From: Thiohalocapsa sp963704155
Lineage (GTDB): Bacteria; Pseudomonadota; Gammaproteobacteria; Chromatiales; Chromatiaceae
Length of the DNA: 64,000 bases
Direction: 5' to 3'
Assembly (NCBI GenBank): GCA_963704155.1
Contig: CAVPHF010000039.1
Location: 1 to 64,000, forward strand
Shown here piece after piece: positions 6,546 through 14,982 of this stretch. The notes under the pieces were generated by a model. It had not been told where the DNA came from, did no database searches, and saw only the letters and a list, made by a program, of their open reading frames with translations. The first letter of the stretch is position 1. Each line of letters begins with the position of its first letter. The position numbers were made by a program, and so were the translations under genes.

Positions 6546-7410
6546 GCTGTGGCGCTCCACCGGCACCGCGCGTACTTGCCAACTGCGCGATCAGATCCAG
6601 TTCGCCTTCACCGTCGCCAGCGCTCGGCAGCCAATGCACGTAGCGCAGCGTGGTGTGGATGCTGGTGTGGCCCATCAGCCGTTGCAGGCGTTCCACCTTC
6701 AGACCGGCGGCCAGTTGGTGGGTGGCATAGGCATGGCGAAGCGCATGGATGCCGCCGACCTTGGTCACCCCGGCTTGCTGTTTGGCGCAGGTGTAGGCCT
6801 TTTGCAGACTGGTGGTCGATAACGGCGCGCCGCTGCGTCCGGCGAACAGCCAGTCGGCGGGCCGATACAGCCGCCAGTAGGCGCGCAGTTGTGCGAGCAA
6901 CGTTGGCGACAAAGGCACCAGCCGATCCTTGGCACCCTTGCCCTGGCGCACGCGTAGCAGCTGACGTTCGCTGTCGATGTCCGCCACCCGCAAGGCCAGC
7001 ACCTCGCTCAGGCGCAACCCGCAGCCGTAGGCCAGCATCAGCATGCTGCGATAGCGCGCTTGGGAGCAGGCGTCCACAATGGCTGCGACCTCGGCGCGAG
7101 AGAGCAACTCCGGGATGCGTTGCTCGCGCTTGGGCAACACCACCTCCAGGTCCAGCGTGTTCCAGTCGAGCACCTGCAGATAGAGAAAGCGGATGCCGTT
7201 ATACGACAGGCGCACGCTGGCCGGAGCCAGGTGGCGCTCGGTGACCAGGTACTCGAAGTATCCGCGCAGGTCGTCGCGGTTCAGGCTATCCGGCGAGCGG
7301 TGGGTGTACTTCGCCAGGCCGCGCACTGCGGCCAGATAGCTTTGGTGGGTACGCGGCGAGTAACCATGCATCTGCATGGCAGTGATCATGCGTTGGCGCA
7401 GCGGCGTCAT
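6538..7410 (-). CDS. Tyrosine recombinase of the IS91-type element
   Basis: This 290-residue tyrosine recombinase starts MTPLRQRMITAMQMHGYSPR, a SAM-like core-binding domain. The catalytic domain holds Arg in GCGLRLSEVLALRV, HALRHAYATH (HxxR) and GHTSIHTTLRYVHW (second His and nucleophilic Tyr). The start was chosen at the family-typical MTPLRQRM, dropping 38 residues of an in-frame extension. Such recombinases accompany many IS91-group transposases, perhaps for resolution or integration, but the role is not established. It overlaps the transposase gene and is transcribed first. Confidence 0.86.
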   Translation of the reverse strand: MTPLRQRMITAMQMHGYSPRTHQSYLAAVRGLAKYTHRSPDSLNRDDLRGYFEYLVTERHLAPASVRLSYNGIRFLYLQVLDWNTLDLEVVLPKREQRIPELLSRAEVAAIVDACSQARYRSMLMLAYGCGLRLSEVLALRVADIDSERQLLRVRQGKGAKDRLVPLSPTLLAQLRAYWRLYRPADWLFAGRSGAPLSTTSLQKAYTCAKQQAGVTKVGGIHALRHAYATHQLAAGLKVERLQRLMGHTSIHTTLRYVHWLPSAGDGEGELDLIAQLASTRGAGGAPQHA

Positions 7411-7572
7411 CGTCCGGTCCTCGGCAGGCGACCCGGATCGGGTCGCACTCAGTGTGCGCGCTGCTGAGGAGAGGAGAGGAAAAACGCTGCTCCAGCCTAG
7501 GAGCTCGCTGCCCTCTGCGCTCAATCGAAGGGGCGCGTTGGGGTAGCGATGGAAGCTCCGCGGAGCGGATTA

Positions 7573-7660
7573 GTTCAACAGTTAACTAGACAGAATGTCG
7601 GTCGGGCGTGCTAGGCAGATTCTGTCTATCTCCGATAGCATAGATTCTGTCTAGCACGCC
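7573..7660. repeat. attI-like region with integrase-site-like repeats
   Basis: The first core, GTTGAAC on the minus strand (7579-7573), fits GTTRRRY and marks where the first cassette would join. Next to it TAGACAGAAT occurs at 7587-7596 and its inverse ATTCTGTCTA at 7619-7628 and 7644-7653; the last two form a 12-bp direct repeat AGATTCTGTCTA. A 10-bp inverted repeat (GGCGTGCTAG 7605-7614, CTAGCACGCC 7651-7660) frames them. This resembles the direct repeats (DR1/DR2) that bind IntI in attI1. A fourth copy of TAGACAGAAT lies inside the integrase gene (7944-7953). Confidence 0.6.
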
Positions 7661-7671
7661 TTCCCGGAGGC

Positions 7672-7699
7672 TTGAGTTGCACGCCTCGCGGCGTACAAT
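7672..7699 (+). promoter_or_regulatory. Candidate promoter of the integron integrase
   Basis: TTGAGT (7672-7677) and TACAAT (7694-7699) are separated by 16 bp, a fair sigma-70 promoter 37 bp before the integrase ATG. No convincing LexA box (CTGT-N8-ACAG) overlaps it, so SOS control, common for intI, is not evident. Confidence 0.4.
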
Positions 7700-7735
7700 C
7701 ACCGTACACTCTGCCTTGTCTCTGGACGCTAGCAC

Positions 7736-9181
7736 ATGTCGGTTACTCAAACAACGACAACGCCCGCAGAACAACGCTTCTGGGATCGCTTCATTGATCG
7801 AGCTCGGAAAAACGGAGTCAAGGAGTCGGCTATTCGGTGGCATGTGCGCCGGGCCGAGGACTATCTGAAGGCATTTCCGGACAAACGTCTGGGCGAGCAC
7901 ACCCGCGCGGATATCACCGGGTACCTGGAGCACGCGGGGAGACTAGACAGAATCGCGGACTGGCAGTTCGTGCAAGTCGTCGACGCGATTCAGAACCTGC
8001 TCGTGACCGCACGCTCGCCGGTTGCCGCGGAGGTGGACTGGGGATTCTGGCGCGATTCGGCGCGCTCGCTGGCGCCGGATCATCCGACTGTTGCGCGGGA
8101 GTCGCGACCGGTGCAGACGCAGGCAAGGCCCGAAGAGCCAATGTCTGGGATCACGGTGTCGGGGGCCAGGTTGAAGGAGAAGCGCAACGCGCCCTCGGCA
8201 TTGGATCGGGCGCGCGAGCAGCATCGGGCGTTGCTGGAGCGCATGGCGGCGGAGATCCGACGGCGCAAGTATTCGATCCGCACCGAACAGGCCTATGAGT
8301 CCTGGGTCTGCCGTTTCATCCTGTTCTGCGACAACCGCGATCCATCCGAGGTGGGCGCGGAGCGCATTCGGGCCTTTCTAGAGGATCTGGCGGTGCGCGG
8401 CAGGGTGTCGGCCAGCACGCAGAGCCAGGCGTTGAATGCACTGGTGTTCCTGTACAAGCAGGTGCTCGGGCGGTCGCTGGACGAGCTGGGCGACTTCGTG
8501 CGGGCAAAGCGGCCCAAGCGCCTGCCGGTGGTGCTGGAGCGCTCGGAGGTCGCTCGGCTGTTGCGCGGGATCGAGGGCACCCAGCACCTGATGGCGGCGT
8601 TGCTGTACGGGACCGGGATGCGTTTGATGGAGTGCGTGCGGCTGCGGGTGCAGGATGTGGACTTCCAGTACCACCAGATCGTGGTGCGCGATGGCAAGGG
8701 GCAGAAGGATCGGGTAGTGCCGCTGCCGACGCGCCTGGAGCAATCATTACGAGAGCAGCTTCGGTTGGCCGGCGCCCTGCATGAGCAGGATCTGGCACAG
8801 GGCTACGGCGAGGCCTTTCTTCCGGATGCCCTCGCGCGCAAGTGGCCCAAGGCGCCAAAGGAATGGATTTGGCAATACGTCTTTCCGAGCGGTCGATTGT
8901 CGGTAGACCCGCGCAGCGGCAAGACGCGGCGGCATCATGTGCACGAAAACGGACTGCAGAAGGCGGTGAAGGCCGCGGCGCAGCGCGCCGGCATTCCGAA
9001 GCGGGTCAACTGTCATTGCCTTCGGCATTCGTTTGCCACTCATCTGCTGGAATCCGGCTACGACATTCGCACCGTGCAGGAGCTGTTGGGTCATGCGGAT
9101 GTGTCGACGACGATGATTTACACCCATGTGCTGAACCGCGGTGGCAAGGGGGTGCGCAGTCCGTTGGATGGATTGCTGTAG
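7736..9181 (+). CDS. intI: Integron integrase with N-terminal extension
   Basis: This 481-residue tyrosine recombinase has the catalytic set R (TGMRLMECVRLRV), HCLRHSFATH, GHADVSTTMIYTHV. It also carries the insertion unique to integron integrases, ARKWPKAPKEWIWQYVFPS at about residues 366-384, the extra alpha helix needed for attC x attI recombination. Usual IntI proteins are 320-340 residues and begin at about residue 160 here (LLERMAAEIRRRKYSIRTEQ). The first 150 residues are an additional domain, WDRFIDRARKNGVKESAIRW to WQFVQVVDAIQNLL, itself resembling a SAM-like core-binding fold. The gene points away from the attI-like region and the minus-strand cassettes, the canonical integron layout. 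Confidence 0.9.
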   Translation: MSVTQTTTTPAEQRFWDRFIDRARKNGVKESAIRWHVRRAEDYLKAFPDKRLGEHTRADITGYLEHAGRLDRIADWQFVQVVDAIQNLLVTARSPVAAEVDWGFWRDSARSLAPDHPTVARESRPVQTQARPEEPMSGITVSGARLKEKRNAPSALDRAREQHRALLERMAAEIRRRKYSIRTEQAYESWVCRFILFCDNRDPSEVGAERIRAFLEDLAVRGRVSASTQSQALNALVFLYKQVLGRSLDELGDFVRAKRPKRLPVVLERSEVARLLRGIEGTQHLMAALLYGTGMRLMECVRLRVQDVDFQYHQIVVRDGKGQKDRVVPLPTRLEQSLREQLRLAGALHEQDLAQGYGEAFLPDALARKWPKAPKEWIWQYVFPSGRLSVDPRSGKTRRHHVHENGLQKAVKAAAQRAGIPKRVNCHCLRHSFATHLLESGYDIRTVQELLGHADVSTTMIYTHVLNRGGKGVRSPLDGLL

Positions 9182-9284
9182 CGAGACGCTGGTCTAGCGC
9201 GTTTCCCGTCCGGGCGATGCATGGTCCAGCATCTCCAAGCACCCAAGAAGGTCGCCCGCAAGCCGGCTCCTACGGCGCCAGGTT

Positions 9285-9311
9285 TAAGGCGATTTGTGTC
9301 AAATCGCCTAA
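9285..9311. repeat. Minimal copy of the AAGGCGATTT palindromic repeat
   Basis: TAAGGCGATTTGTGTCAAAT and then CGCCTAA form a near-perfect hairpin (TTAGGCGATTTG / CAAATCGCCTAA) with almost no loop. It shares both ends with the 162-bp repeats at 14618-14779 and 20828-20989 and looks like their terminal arms joined. It sits in the 200-bp gap after the integrase gene and may also end transcription. Confidence 0.7.
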
Positions 9312-9393
9312 TGACGACGCAAAAGGGGTCTCGTCATTCTTGACGCGATGAACTAGGCTGATCGACGACGTCCGTCCACCGAGGGCCTGTCCG

Positions 9394-9594
9394 GTGTCCA
9401 ACCCGTCGCAGTTGCGTCAGCGTCTGGCGGTGCTCTTCCTGCTTGGACTGCTGCTGTGGTTCTCGCCATTGCTGCTGCGCCTGGAGGGGGCCGGCAGGCT
9501 GTTCGGCATCCCGCTTCTGTATCTGTACCTGTTCGGTGGCTGGGCTCTGTTGGTGGCCGCCGCGGCCTGGCTGATCTGCCGCGACGATGCCTGA
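9394..9594 (+). CDS. Small membrane protein preceding the symporter-type sensor kinase
   Basis: This 66-residue protein uses a GTG start and has two hydrophobic segments, LAVLFLLGLLLWFSPLLLRL and then FGIPLLYLYLFGGWALLVAA. It resembles the small DUF4212-like subunit commonly encoded just before sodium:solute symporters. Its stop overlaps the start of the kinase gene (ATGCCTGA), so the two are translationally coupled. It probably assembles with the symporter domain of the kinase. The family match is weak by eye; the context makes it convincing. Confidence 0.65.
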   Translation: MSNPSQLRQRLAVLFLLGLLLWFSPLLLRLEGAGRLFGIPLLYLYLFGGWALLVAAAAWLICRDDA

Positions 9595-12391
9595 AGCCGC
9601 GACCGCCAGCGCGCTGATCTCGGCGCCCTTGATCATCGGCGTTTCCTTCGCATACCTGGGGCTGCTGTTCGCGATTGCCTGGTGGGCCGACCGGCGCGCC
9701 GCGGGCGGGCGCTCGATCAGCGCACATCCGACCGTCTATGCCCTGTCATTGGCGGTCTATTGCACGGCCTGGACCTTCTATGGCAGCGTCGGCCGGGCGG
9801 CGGCGGACGGTATCGGCTTCTTGCCCATCTACCTCGGACCGACGCTGATCGTGCTGCTTTGGGGCTCGCTGCTGGTGAAGATGGCGCGGGTCAGCCGCGC
9901 CCAGCGCATCACGTCGATCGCCGACTTCATCGCGTCGCGCTACGGCAAGAGCCAGGCGCTGGGCGGGCTGGTGACCATCATCGCGGTTGTCGGCGTAGTG
10001 CCCTACATCTCGCTGCAGCTCGAGGCCATCACGCGCACCTATACGATCCTGCTGCATTACCCTTCGGTGCAGATGGCGGCGTCGCTGAACCAGCCCTTCT
10101 GGCGCGATACGGCCTTGATCGTTGCCCTGCTGCTCGCGGCCTTCACCATTGTCTTCGGCACCCGGCACCTCGACGCCAGCGAGCGCCATGAGGGCATGGT
10201 GGCCGCGGTCGCGTTCGAGTCCATCGTCAAGCTAGCGGCCTTCATCGCGGTCGGCATCTTCGCGACCCTGGGGCTGCTCGGCATCGGCGGTCCCGATCTG
10301 CCCGCGGCCGTCGACAACCCTCGAGCCGAGGCGCTGCTGGAGCCGACCCTGATCCCGTTTCAAGACTGGATCGCCATCTCGCTGCTGGCCGCCTTTGCCG
10401 TGATGCTGCTGCCGCGGCAGTTCCAGGTGACCGTGGTCGAGGGCAGCGGCGAGCGTCAGATTCGACGGGCGATCTGGCTGTTTCCGCTCTATCTGCTGCT
10501 GATCAATCTGTTCGTGATTCCGATTGCGCTGGCCGGACTGCTGACCTTTGCCGACGGCAGCGTGGACGCCGACAGCTTTGTGCTGACGCTGCCGATCGCC
10601 TTCGAGCAGCCTTGGCTGGCGCTGGCGGTGTTCATCGGCGGCCTTTCCGCCGCCACCGGCATGGTCATCGTCGAGACCATCGCACTCTCCACTATGGTCA
10701 GCAACGACCTGGTGCTGCCGGTGCTGCTGCGCCGCTGGCGACGGCGAGCGCCGCAGATGGATCTCGGCCGGCGACTGCTGCTGGTGCGCCGCGGGGCCAT
10801 TGTGCTGATCCTGCTGCTCGGCTTCGGCTACTACCGTATAGCGGCCGATGCCTATGCGCTGGTCAGCATCGGGCTGATCAGCTTCGCCGCCATCGCCCAG
10901 TTCGCACCAGCCGTGATCGGCGGTCTGTACTGGCGCGGCGGCACGCGCGAGGGCGCCGCGGCGGGGCTGATCGCCGGCTTCGGGCTCTGGCTCTACACGC
11001 TGCTGCTGCCGTCGTTCGCCAAGTCCGGCTGGCTGCCGGCGCAATTTCACGAGTCCGGCATCCTCGGCATCGAGGCGCTCAGCGCGCAGGCGCTATTCGG
11101 ACTGACGGGCTGGAACGAGATCACCCACTGCCTCTTCTGGAGCCTGAGCGCCAACATTCTGATGTTCGTGCTGGTGTCGTCGCTGCGCGCGCCAAACGCC
11201 GCCGAGGCGGGCCAGGCCAGCGTGTTCGTCGATGCGCTGCGCCGTCGCAGCCTCACCGGTCTGCCGTTGTGGCGCGGCAGCGCCGAGATCGTCGATCTGA
11301 TCCGCCTGGCCGAGCGCTTCCTCGGCAGCACGCGCACCCGCAGCGCCTTCCTCGGCTATGCCCGCTCTCGCGGGGTCGATACGGTGGATGCGCTGCCGGC
11401 GGACGCGGAGACAGTGGAGTTCGCGGAAAACCTGCTGTCCGGCGCCATCGGCGGTGCCTCGGCTCGGGTCATGGTGGCGTCGGTGACGCAGGAGGAGGCG
11501 CTGGGTCTCGACGAGGTGCTGGACATCCTCGACGAGGCCTCGCAGATCCGCGCCTACAGCCACGAACTCGAGAAGAAATCGCGCGCGCTGGAGGCGGCCA
11601 CCACGGAACTGCGCGCGGCCAACCTCAGGCTGCGCGAACTCGACCGGCTTAAGGATGACTTCATGTCGTCGGTGACGCATGAGCTGCGCACGCCGCTCAC
11701 CGCCATACGCGCCTTCTCGGAGATACTGCGCGACGACCCCGAGATCGAGCTCGACGAGCGCCGCCGTTTTCTCGGCATCCTGGTCAGCGAGACGGAACGC
11801 CTGTCACGCCTGGTCAACCAGGTGCTCGACCTGGCCAAGATCGAGTCGGGTCACGCCGACTGGCAGGTCGAGCAGGTCGCGCTGCAGGACGTCATCGAAC
11901 AGGCGGTCGCGGCGACCGGCCAATTGCTGGAGAAGCGCGGTATCAGGCTCGAGCAACAATTGCCGGCCGAGCCGGTTTGCGTGCGAGCCGACCGCGACCG
12001 ATTGGTGCAGGTGCTGGTCAATTTGCTCTCCAATGCGGCCAAGTTCGCCCCAGAGAAGGACGGCCTGGTCCGCTTGGTACTGACCAGGCAACCGACCCAG
12101 GCGCACCTTTGCATCGCCGACAATGGCCCAGGCATCGCGGAGGACGAGCTGGAGCTGGTGTTCGAGAAATTCCATCAGGTGGCCGGCGGCGGCGGGAAAC
12201 CGTCAGGGACCGGGCTCGGACTGCCGATCTCGCGGCGCATCGTCGAACACCTCGGCGGACGCATCTGGGCCGAGGCCCGCGCGCGGGCGGATGCCGCGGG
12301 CGGCCCTGAAACAAGCCGCGATAAAGGTGCTACGCTCTGTTTCACGCTGCCTCTTGTTCAGGCCGCGGTGTCTAAGACAGATCAAGGTTAG
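9587..12391 (+). CDS. Sodium/solute symporter-like sensor histidine kinase (CrbS/CbrA type)
   Basis: This 934-residue hybrid has about 13 membrane segments of the sodium:solute symporter family over residues 1-580, including MVIVETIALSTMVSNDLVLP. A coiled linker (about 640-690) follows, then HisKA with the phospho-acceptor in SSVTHELRTPLTAIRAF (His about 698) and HATPase with LVNLLSNAAKF, DNGPGIAE and GTGLGLPIS. Proteins of this architecture (CbrA, CrbS) sense or transport small carbon or nitrogen metabolites and phosphorylate a response regulator. It overlaps the small membrane protein upstream and precedes a CheY-like regulator, so all are probably one operon. Which substrate is bound cannot be read from sequence. 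Confidence 0.9.
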   Translation: MPEAATASALISAPLIIGVSFAYLGLLFAIAWWADRRAAGGRSISAHPTVYALSLAVYCTAWTFYGSVGRAAADGIGFLPIYLGPTLIVLLWGSLLVKMARVSRAQRITSIADFIASRYGKSQALGGLVTIIAVVGVVPYISLQLEAITRTYTILLHYPSVQMAASLNQPFWRDTALIVALLLAAFTIVFGTRHLDASERHEGMVAAVAFESIVKLAAFIAVGIFATLGLLGIGGPDLPAAVDNPRAEALLEPTLIPFQDWIAISLLAAFAVMLLPRQFQVTVVEGSGERQIRRAIWLFPLYLLLINLFVIPIALAGLLTFADGSVDADSFVLTLPIAFEQPWLALAVFIGGLSAATGMVIVETIALSTMVSNDLVLPVLLRRWRRRAPQMDLGRRLLLVRRGAIVLILLLGFGYYRIAADAYALVSIGLISFAAIAQFAPAVIGGLYWRGGTREGAAAGLIAGFGLWLYTLLLPSFAKSGWLPAQFHESGILGIEALSAQALFGLTGWNEITHCLFWSLSANILMFVLVSSLRAPNAAEAGQASVFVDALRRRSLTGLPLWRGSAEIVDLIRLAERFLGSTRTRSAFLGYARSRGVDTVDALPADAETVEFAENLLSGAIGGASARVMVASVTQEEALGLDEVLDILDEASQIRAYSHELEKKSRALEAATTELRAANLRLRELDRLKDDFMSSVTHELRTPLTAIRAFSEILRDDPEIELDERRRFLGILVSETERLSRLVNQVLDLAKIESGHADWQVEQVALQDVIEQAVAATGQLLEKRGIRLEQQLPAEPVCVRADRDRLVQVLVNLLSNAAKFAPEKDGLVRLVLTRQPTQAHLCIADNGPGIAEDELELVFEKFHQVAGGGGKPSGTGLGLPISRRIVEHLGGRIWAEARARADAAGGPETSRDKGATLCFTLPLVQAAVSKTDQG

Positions 12392-12555
12392 TTGGACGTC
12401 GATCCGTTGGCGGTCGATCCGCGTCTTCGCGGTGAAACGAAGGCCTTCAGTACCGACGCAGCGTGTTGCCGATCTGCAAAGGCATGTCGGTGACGCTAGG
12501 GGCCGACAGCAACCAGGCCAACAGCAACCAGGCCAACAGAAACCGGGGTAGCGCC

Positions 12556-12921
12556 ATGAGCAAACGCGTTCTGATCGTCGACGACGAGCCGAGCATCGTC
12601 ATCTCGCTGGAATTCCTACTCAAGCGCGCGGGACTGACAGCCTTGGTGGCGCGTGACGGCGAGGCCGGCCTAGCGCTGATCCGCGAGCAGCAACCGGATC
12701 TGGTGGTGCTGGACGTGATGATGCCAAAGCTGGATGGATTCGCCGTGCTAGAGGCGATACGCGGCGACCCGCGCACCCGTTCCACACCGGTGCTGATGCT
12801 GACCGCCAAGGGCCGCGAGGCAGAGCAGAAGAAGGGCCTGAGCCTGGGGGCCAACGCCTACATGGCGAAGCCGTTCTCGACCCATGAGCTGGTGGCCAAG
12901 GTGCAGGAGCTGCTGTCATGA
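12556..12921 (+). CDS. Single-domain response regulator (CheY-like)
   Basis: This 121-residue receiver domain starts MSKRVLIVDDEPSIVISLEF with the acidic pair at D9-D10, phospho-acceptor Asp53 in LVVLDVMMPKLDG, and the conserved Thr and Lys in LMLTAKG and YMAKPFS. No output domain is present, so it acts by protein interaction or as a phosphorelay step, most likely with the kinase just upstream. A longer in-frame start at 12463 is rejected because it translates a tandem repeat (CAGCAACCAGGCCAA, two copies, about 12508-12540). Its end overlaps the next gene by four bases. Confidence 0.9.
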   Translation: MSKRVLIVDDEPSIVISLEFLLKRAGLTALVARDGEAGLALIREQQPDLVVLDVMMPKLDGFAVLEAIRGDPRTRSTPVLMLTAKGREAEQKKGLSLGANAYMAKPFSTHELVAKVQELLS

Positions 12922-14429
12922 GCGAATCGGACGCGACGGGCCAAGGAGGTGATTGGGGGGGTGACCGGGGCAATGGCCAGGGCGGTGAGCCGCGGCCGCT
13001 GAGCACGGCTGCCGGCGGTCGCTCGGCGTTGCGTACCCTCGCCCGCCGGCAGCCGTTGGTGATCGCGCCCGATCTCAGCCTGCGCGACCTGCTCTACCGC
13101 ATCAGCCAGGGCGGCGAGGACGCGGCCGTCGTCGCCGACAGCGACAGCGGTCTGCCGCTCGGCCTGGTCACGCTGCGCGAGCTGCTGCATGTCATCAGCT
13201 TCGAGCACGGCGGTCTCGATGATCCGGTGGCGGTGCATATGATCGGCGCGCCGCTGACCCTTGCCGCCGACGCCTCGGTGCACCGGGCCAAGGTACTGAT
13301 GGCCAAGCGCGGTGTCCGGCACTTGCTGCTGACCGAGCCCGACGGACGCTTGTTCGGCCTGGTGGATCAGGCCGATCTGCTGGGTATGCGTGGAGACGGC
13401 GCGGATCAGCTCATCCAGGCCATCGCCGCCGCCCGCGACCTGGATGCCATGGTGCGGGCCGCCGACCAGGTGCGCCGGCGCGGCGCCGAGCTGTTCCATG
13501 GCGGCATGGCCGTGGAGGCGCTCAGCCAGTGGATGTCAGGGATGAACGACCTGATCGGTATGCGTATCTGCGAGCTGATAGAAGACGAGTTCGACCTGCC
13601 CGCGGTGCCCTGGTGCTGGCTGGTGTTCGGCTCCGAAGGCCGGCTGGAGCAGACCTTCTCCACCGATCAGGACAATGGTCTGTTGTTCGTGCCGCCGACA
13701 CCGGAGGCCGCGGACACGATGCGGAACGCCTTCCTGCCGTTCGCGCAGGCCGTCAACGAGGCGCTTCACCATTGCGGCTTCGAGCGCTGTCGCGGCAAGA
13801 TCATGGCCGGGAATCCGGACTGGTGCCTGAGCGCCCGCGAGTGGCAGCAACGCTTCCAAGACTGGCTTCGGGTTCCGGACCCGCAAGCGGTGATGCTCGG
13901 CACCATCTTCTTCGACCTGCGGCCATTGTACGGCAGCTTCGAGCCGGTGGATCGCCTGCGCGCCTGGCTCGCCGAGGAGGCGCCGGGACATCCGCGCTTC
14001 TTCCACGCCCTTGCCGAACAGGCGCTGGCGGTTGGGCCGCCCTTGGGCTGGGCCGGACAGTTCAGCTACGAACGCAACCGCGACTTTCCGCACACCATCG
14101 ATCTCAAGCTTCAGGGCGCTCGCCTGTTCACCGACGCCGCGCGGCTGTGGGCGCTTCAGATGGGCATCTGGACCACCGGCACTGCCGAGCGGCTGCGCGC
14201 CGCCGGCGCGATCCAGCAGCGCGCGGCGGAAGACATCGCGGCCGGGGTCGAGGCATTCCATCTGGTGCAGCGTTTCCGCATCGAGCAGCAGCTGCGCACC
14301 CATGACCTGGACGCGGTCAACCGGGTCGATCCAAACGACCTCAACGAGCTGCACCGGCTGATGCTGAAGGAGGCGTTCCGCCAGGCCGGCAAGCTGCAAC
14401 TGCGGTTGAAGAAACAATTCGGGCTGTGA
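12918..14429 (+). CDS. CBS-pair and DUF294 putative nucleotidyltransferase
   Basis: This 503-residue protein has two CBS repeats at about residues 35-160 (DAAVVADSDSGLPLGLVTLR and GVRHLLLTEPDGRLFGLVDQ), then a DUF294 nucleotidyltransferase domain. That domain has the GlnD-like motif VFGSEGRLEQTFSTDQDNG at about residues 236-254 and a C-terminal substrate-binding-like domain. Such proteins routinely neighbour sodium:solute symporters and CrbS-type kinases; CBS domains usually bind adenosine nucleotides, suggesting energy-state control of the pathway. The reaction it catalyses is unknown. It overlaps the response regulator stop (ATGA), marking the end of a four-gene operon. Confidence 0.85.
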   Translation: MSESDATGQGGDWGGDRGNGQGGEPRPLSTAAGGRSALRTLARRQPLVIAPDLSLRDLLYRISQGGEDAAVVADSDSGLPLGLVTLRELLHVISFEHGGLDDPVAVHMIGAPLTLAADASVHRAKVLMAKRGVRHLLLTEPDGRLFGLVDQADLLGMRGDGADQLIQAIAAARDLDAMVRAADQVRRRGAELFHGGMAVEALSQWMSGMNDLIGMRICELIEDEFDLPAVPWCWLVFGSEGRLEQTFSTDQDNGLLFVPPTPEAADTMRNAFLPFAQAVNEALHHCGFERCRGKIMAGNPDWCLSAREWQQRFQDWLRVPDPQAVMLGTIFFDLRPLYGSFEPVDRLRAWLAEEAPGHPRFFHALAEQALAVGPPLGWAGQFSYERNRDFPHTIDLKLQGARLFTDAARLWALQMGIWTTGTAERLRAAGAIQQRAAEDIAAGVEAFHLVQRFRIEQQLRTHDLDAVNRVDPNDLNELHRLMLKEAFRQAGKLQLRLKKQFGL

Positions 14430-14982
14430 AGCACGCGGCACCGAGGAACAGCCGCGCCACGATCTGCCGCGGCACGCGTCGCATCAGAGCAACGTCGAGA
14501 TAGAACTTCAAACGCCTCCTGCAGGAAGCAGCCCTCGGTTGGGGGTGGCTTGCCTCCATCTCCGCAATCTCACTCGGCCGCGCCTTGACCGGCACTCGGC
14601 CCCTCTCTATCACCCCTTGGGCGATTGCCGGAAAATCTCGTACCAGATGACGCCGGATTGAGGTTCACCTTCAAGGAGCACCGGCAGGAGCATAGCCGAG
14701 CTATGTGACTGGCGGTGCGACACGGAAGGCGGGCGTCAAGACAAGTCAGCTGGTATGAGATTTGACAGAAATCGCCTTAACTCCTCCCGATGTCTCTTCG
14801 CAGCGGCTGGAGTCACCGAGGCGATTCTTCCGGAAGAGCTCCTACCAAAGGGCGCGGGATTGCGGGTCGCCTCGAGCAGAGCCGGCACATCTAAGGCGAA
14901 AGATATCGGGTGCGACAGGGTCCTCTTTGTCGGCAGCCCAAACCCGCTGTCGTGACGCAAACAACCTGATACGAGGATACCC
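14430..14982. other. Intergenic region holding a long palindromic repeat
   Basis: This gap of about 550 bp has no credible gene. Its main content is the full-length repeat at 14618-14779. The 200 bp after it lead to the bufA-type gene and should hold its promoter; no strong consensus is visible, but ACGAGGATACCC just before 14983 is a fair ribosome-binding site. Confidence 0.6.
14618..14779 (-). repeat. Full-length palindromic repeat, copy 1
   Basis: The 162-bp copy is inverted relative to the one at 20828-20989. Ends are GGGCGATTGCCGGAAAATCT and AGATTTGACAGAAATCGCC. The inner part contains CACCGGCAGGAGCATAGC and GACACGGAAGGCGGGCGTC, nearly identical in both copies. The arms can pair through GGCGATT and AATCGCC. 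No open reading frame is conserved. Confidence 0.8.

Larger units (their letters stand above)
5390..7560 (-). mobile_element. IS91-type element with tyrosine recombinase
   Basis: Two overlapping genes, an HUH-type IS91 transposase and a tyrosine recombinase, make up this unit, a pairing known in several IS91-group elements. It lies between the attC at 5036-5131 and the attI-like region next to the integron integrase, so it has entered the first cassette position. IS91 elements move by rolling circle and lack inverted terminal repeats, so the ends given are approximate; about 30-150 bp flank the genes on each side. Confidence 0.7.
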
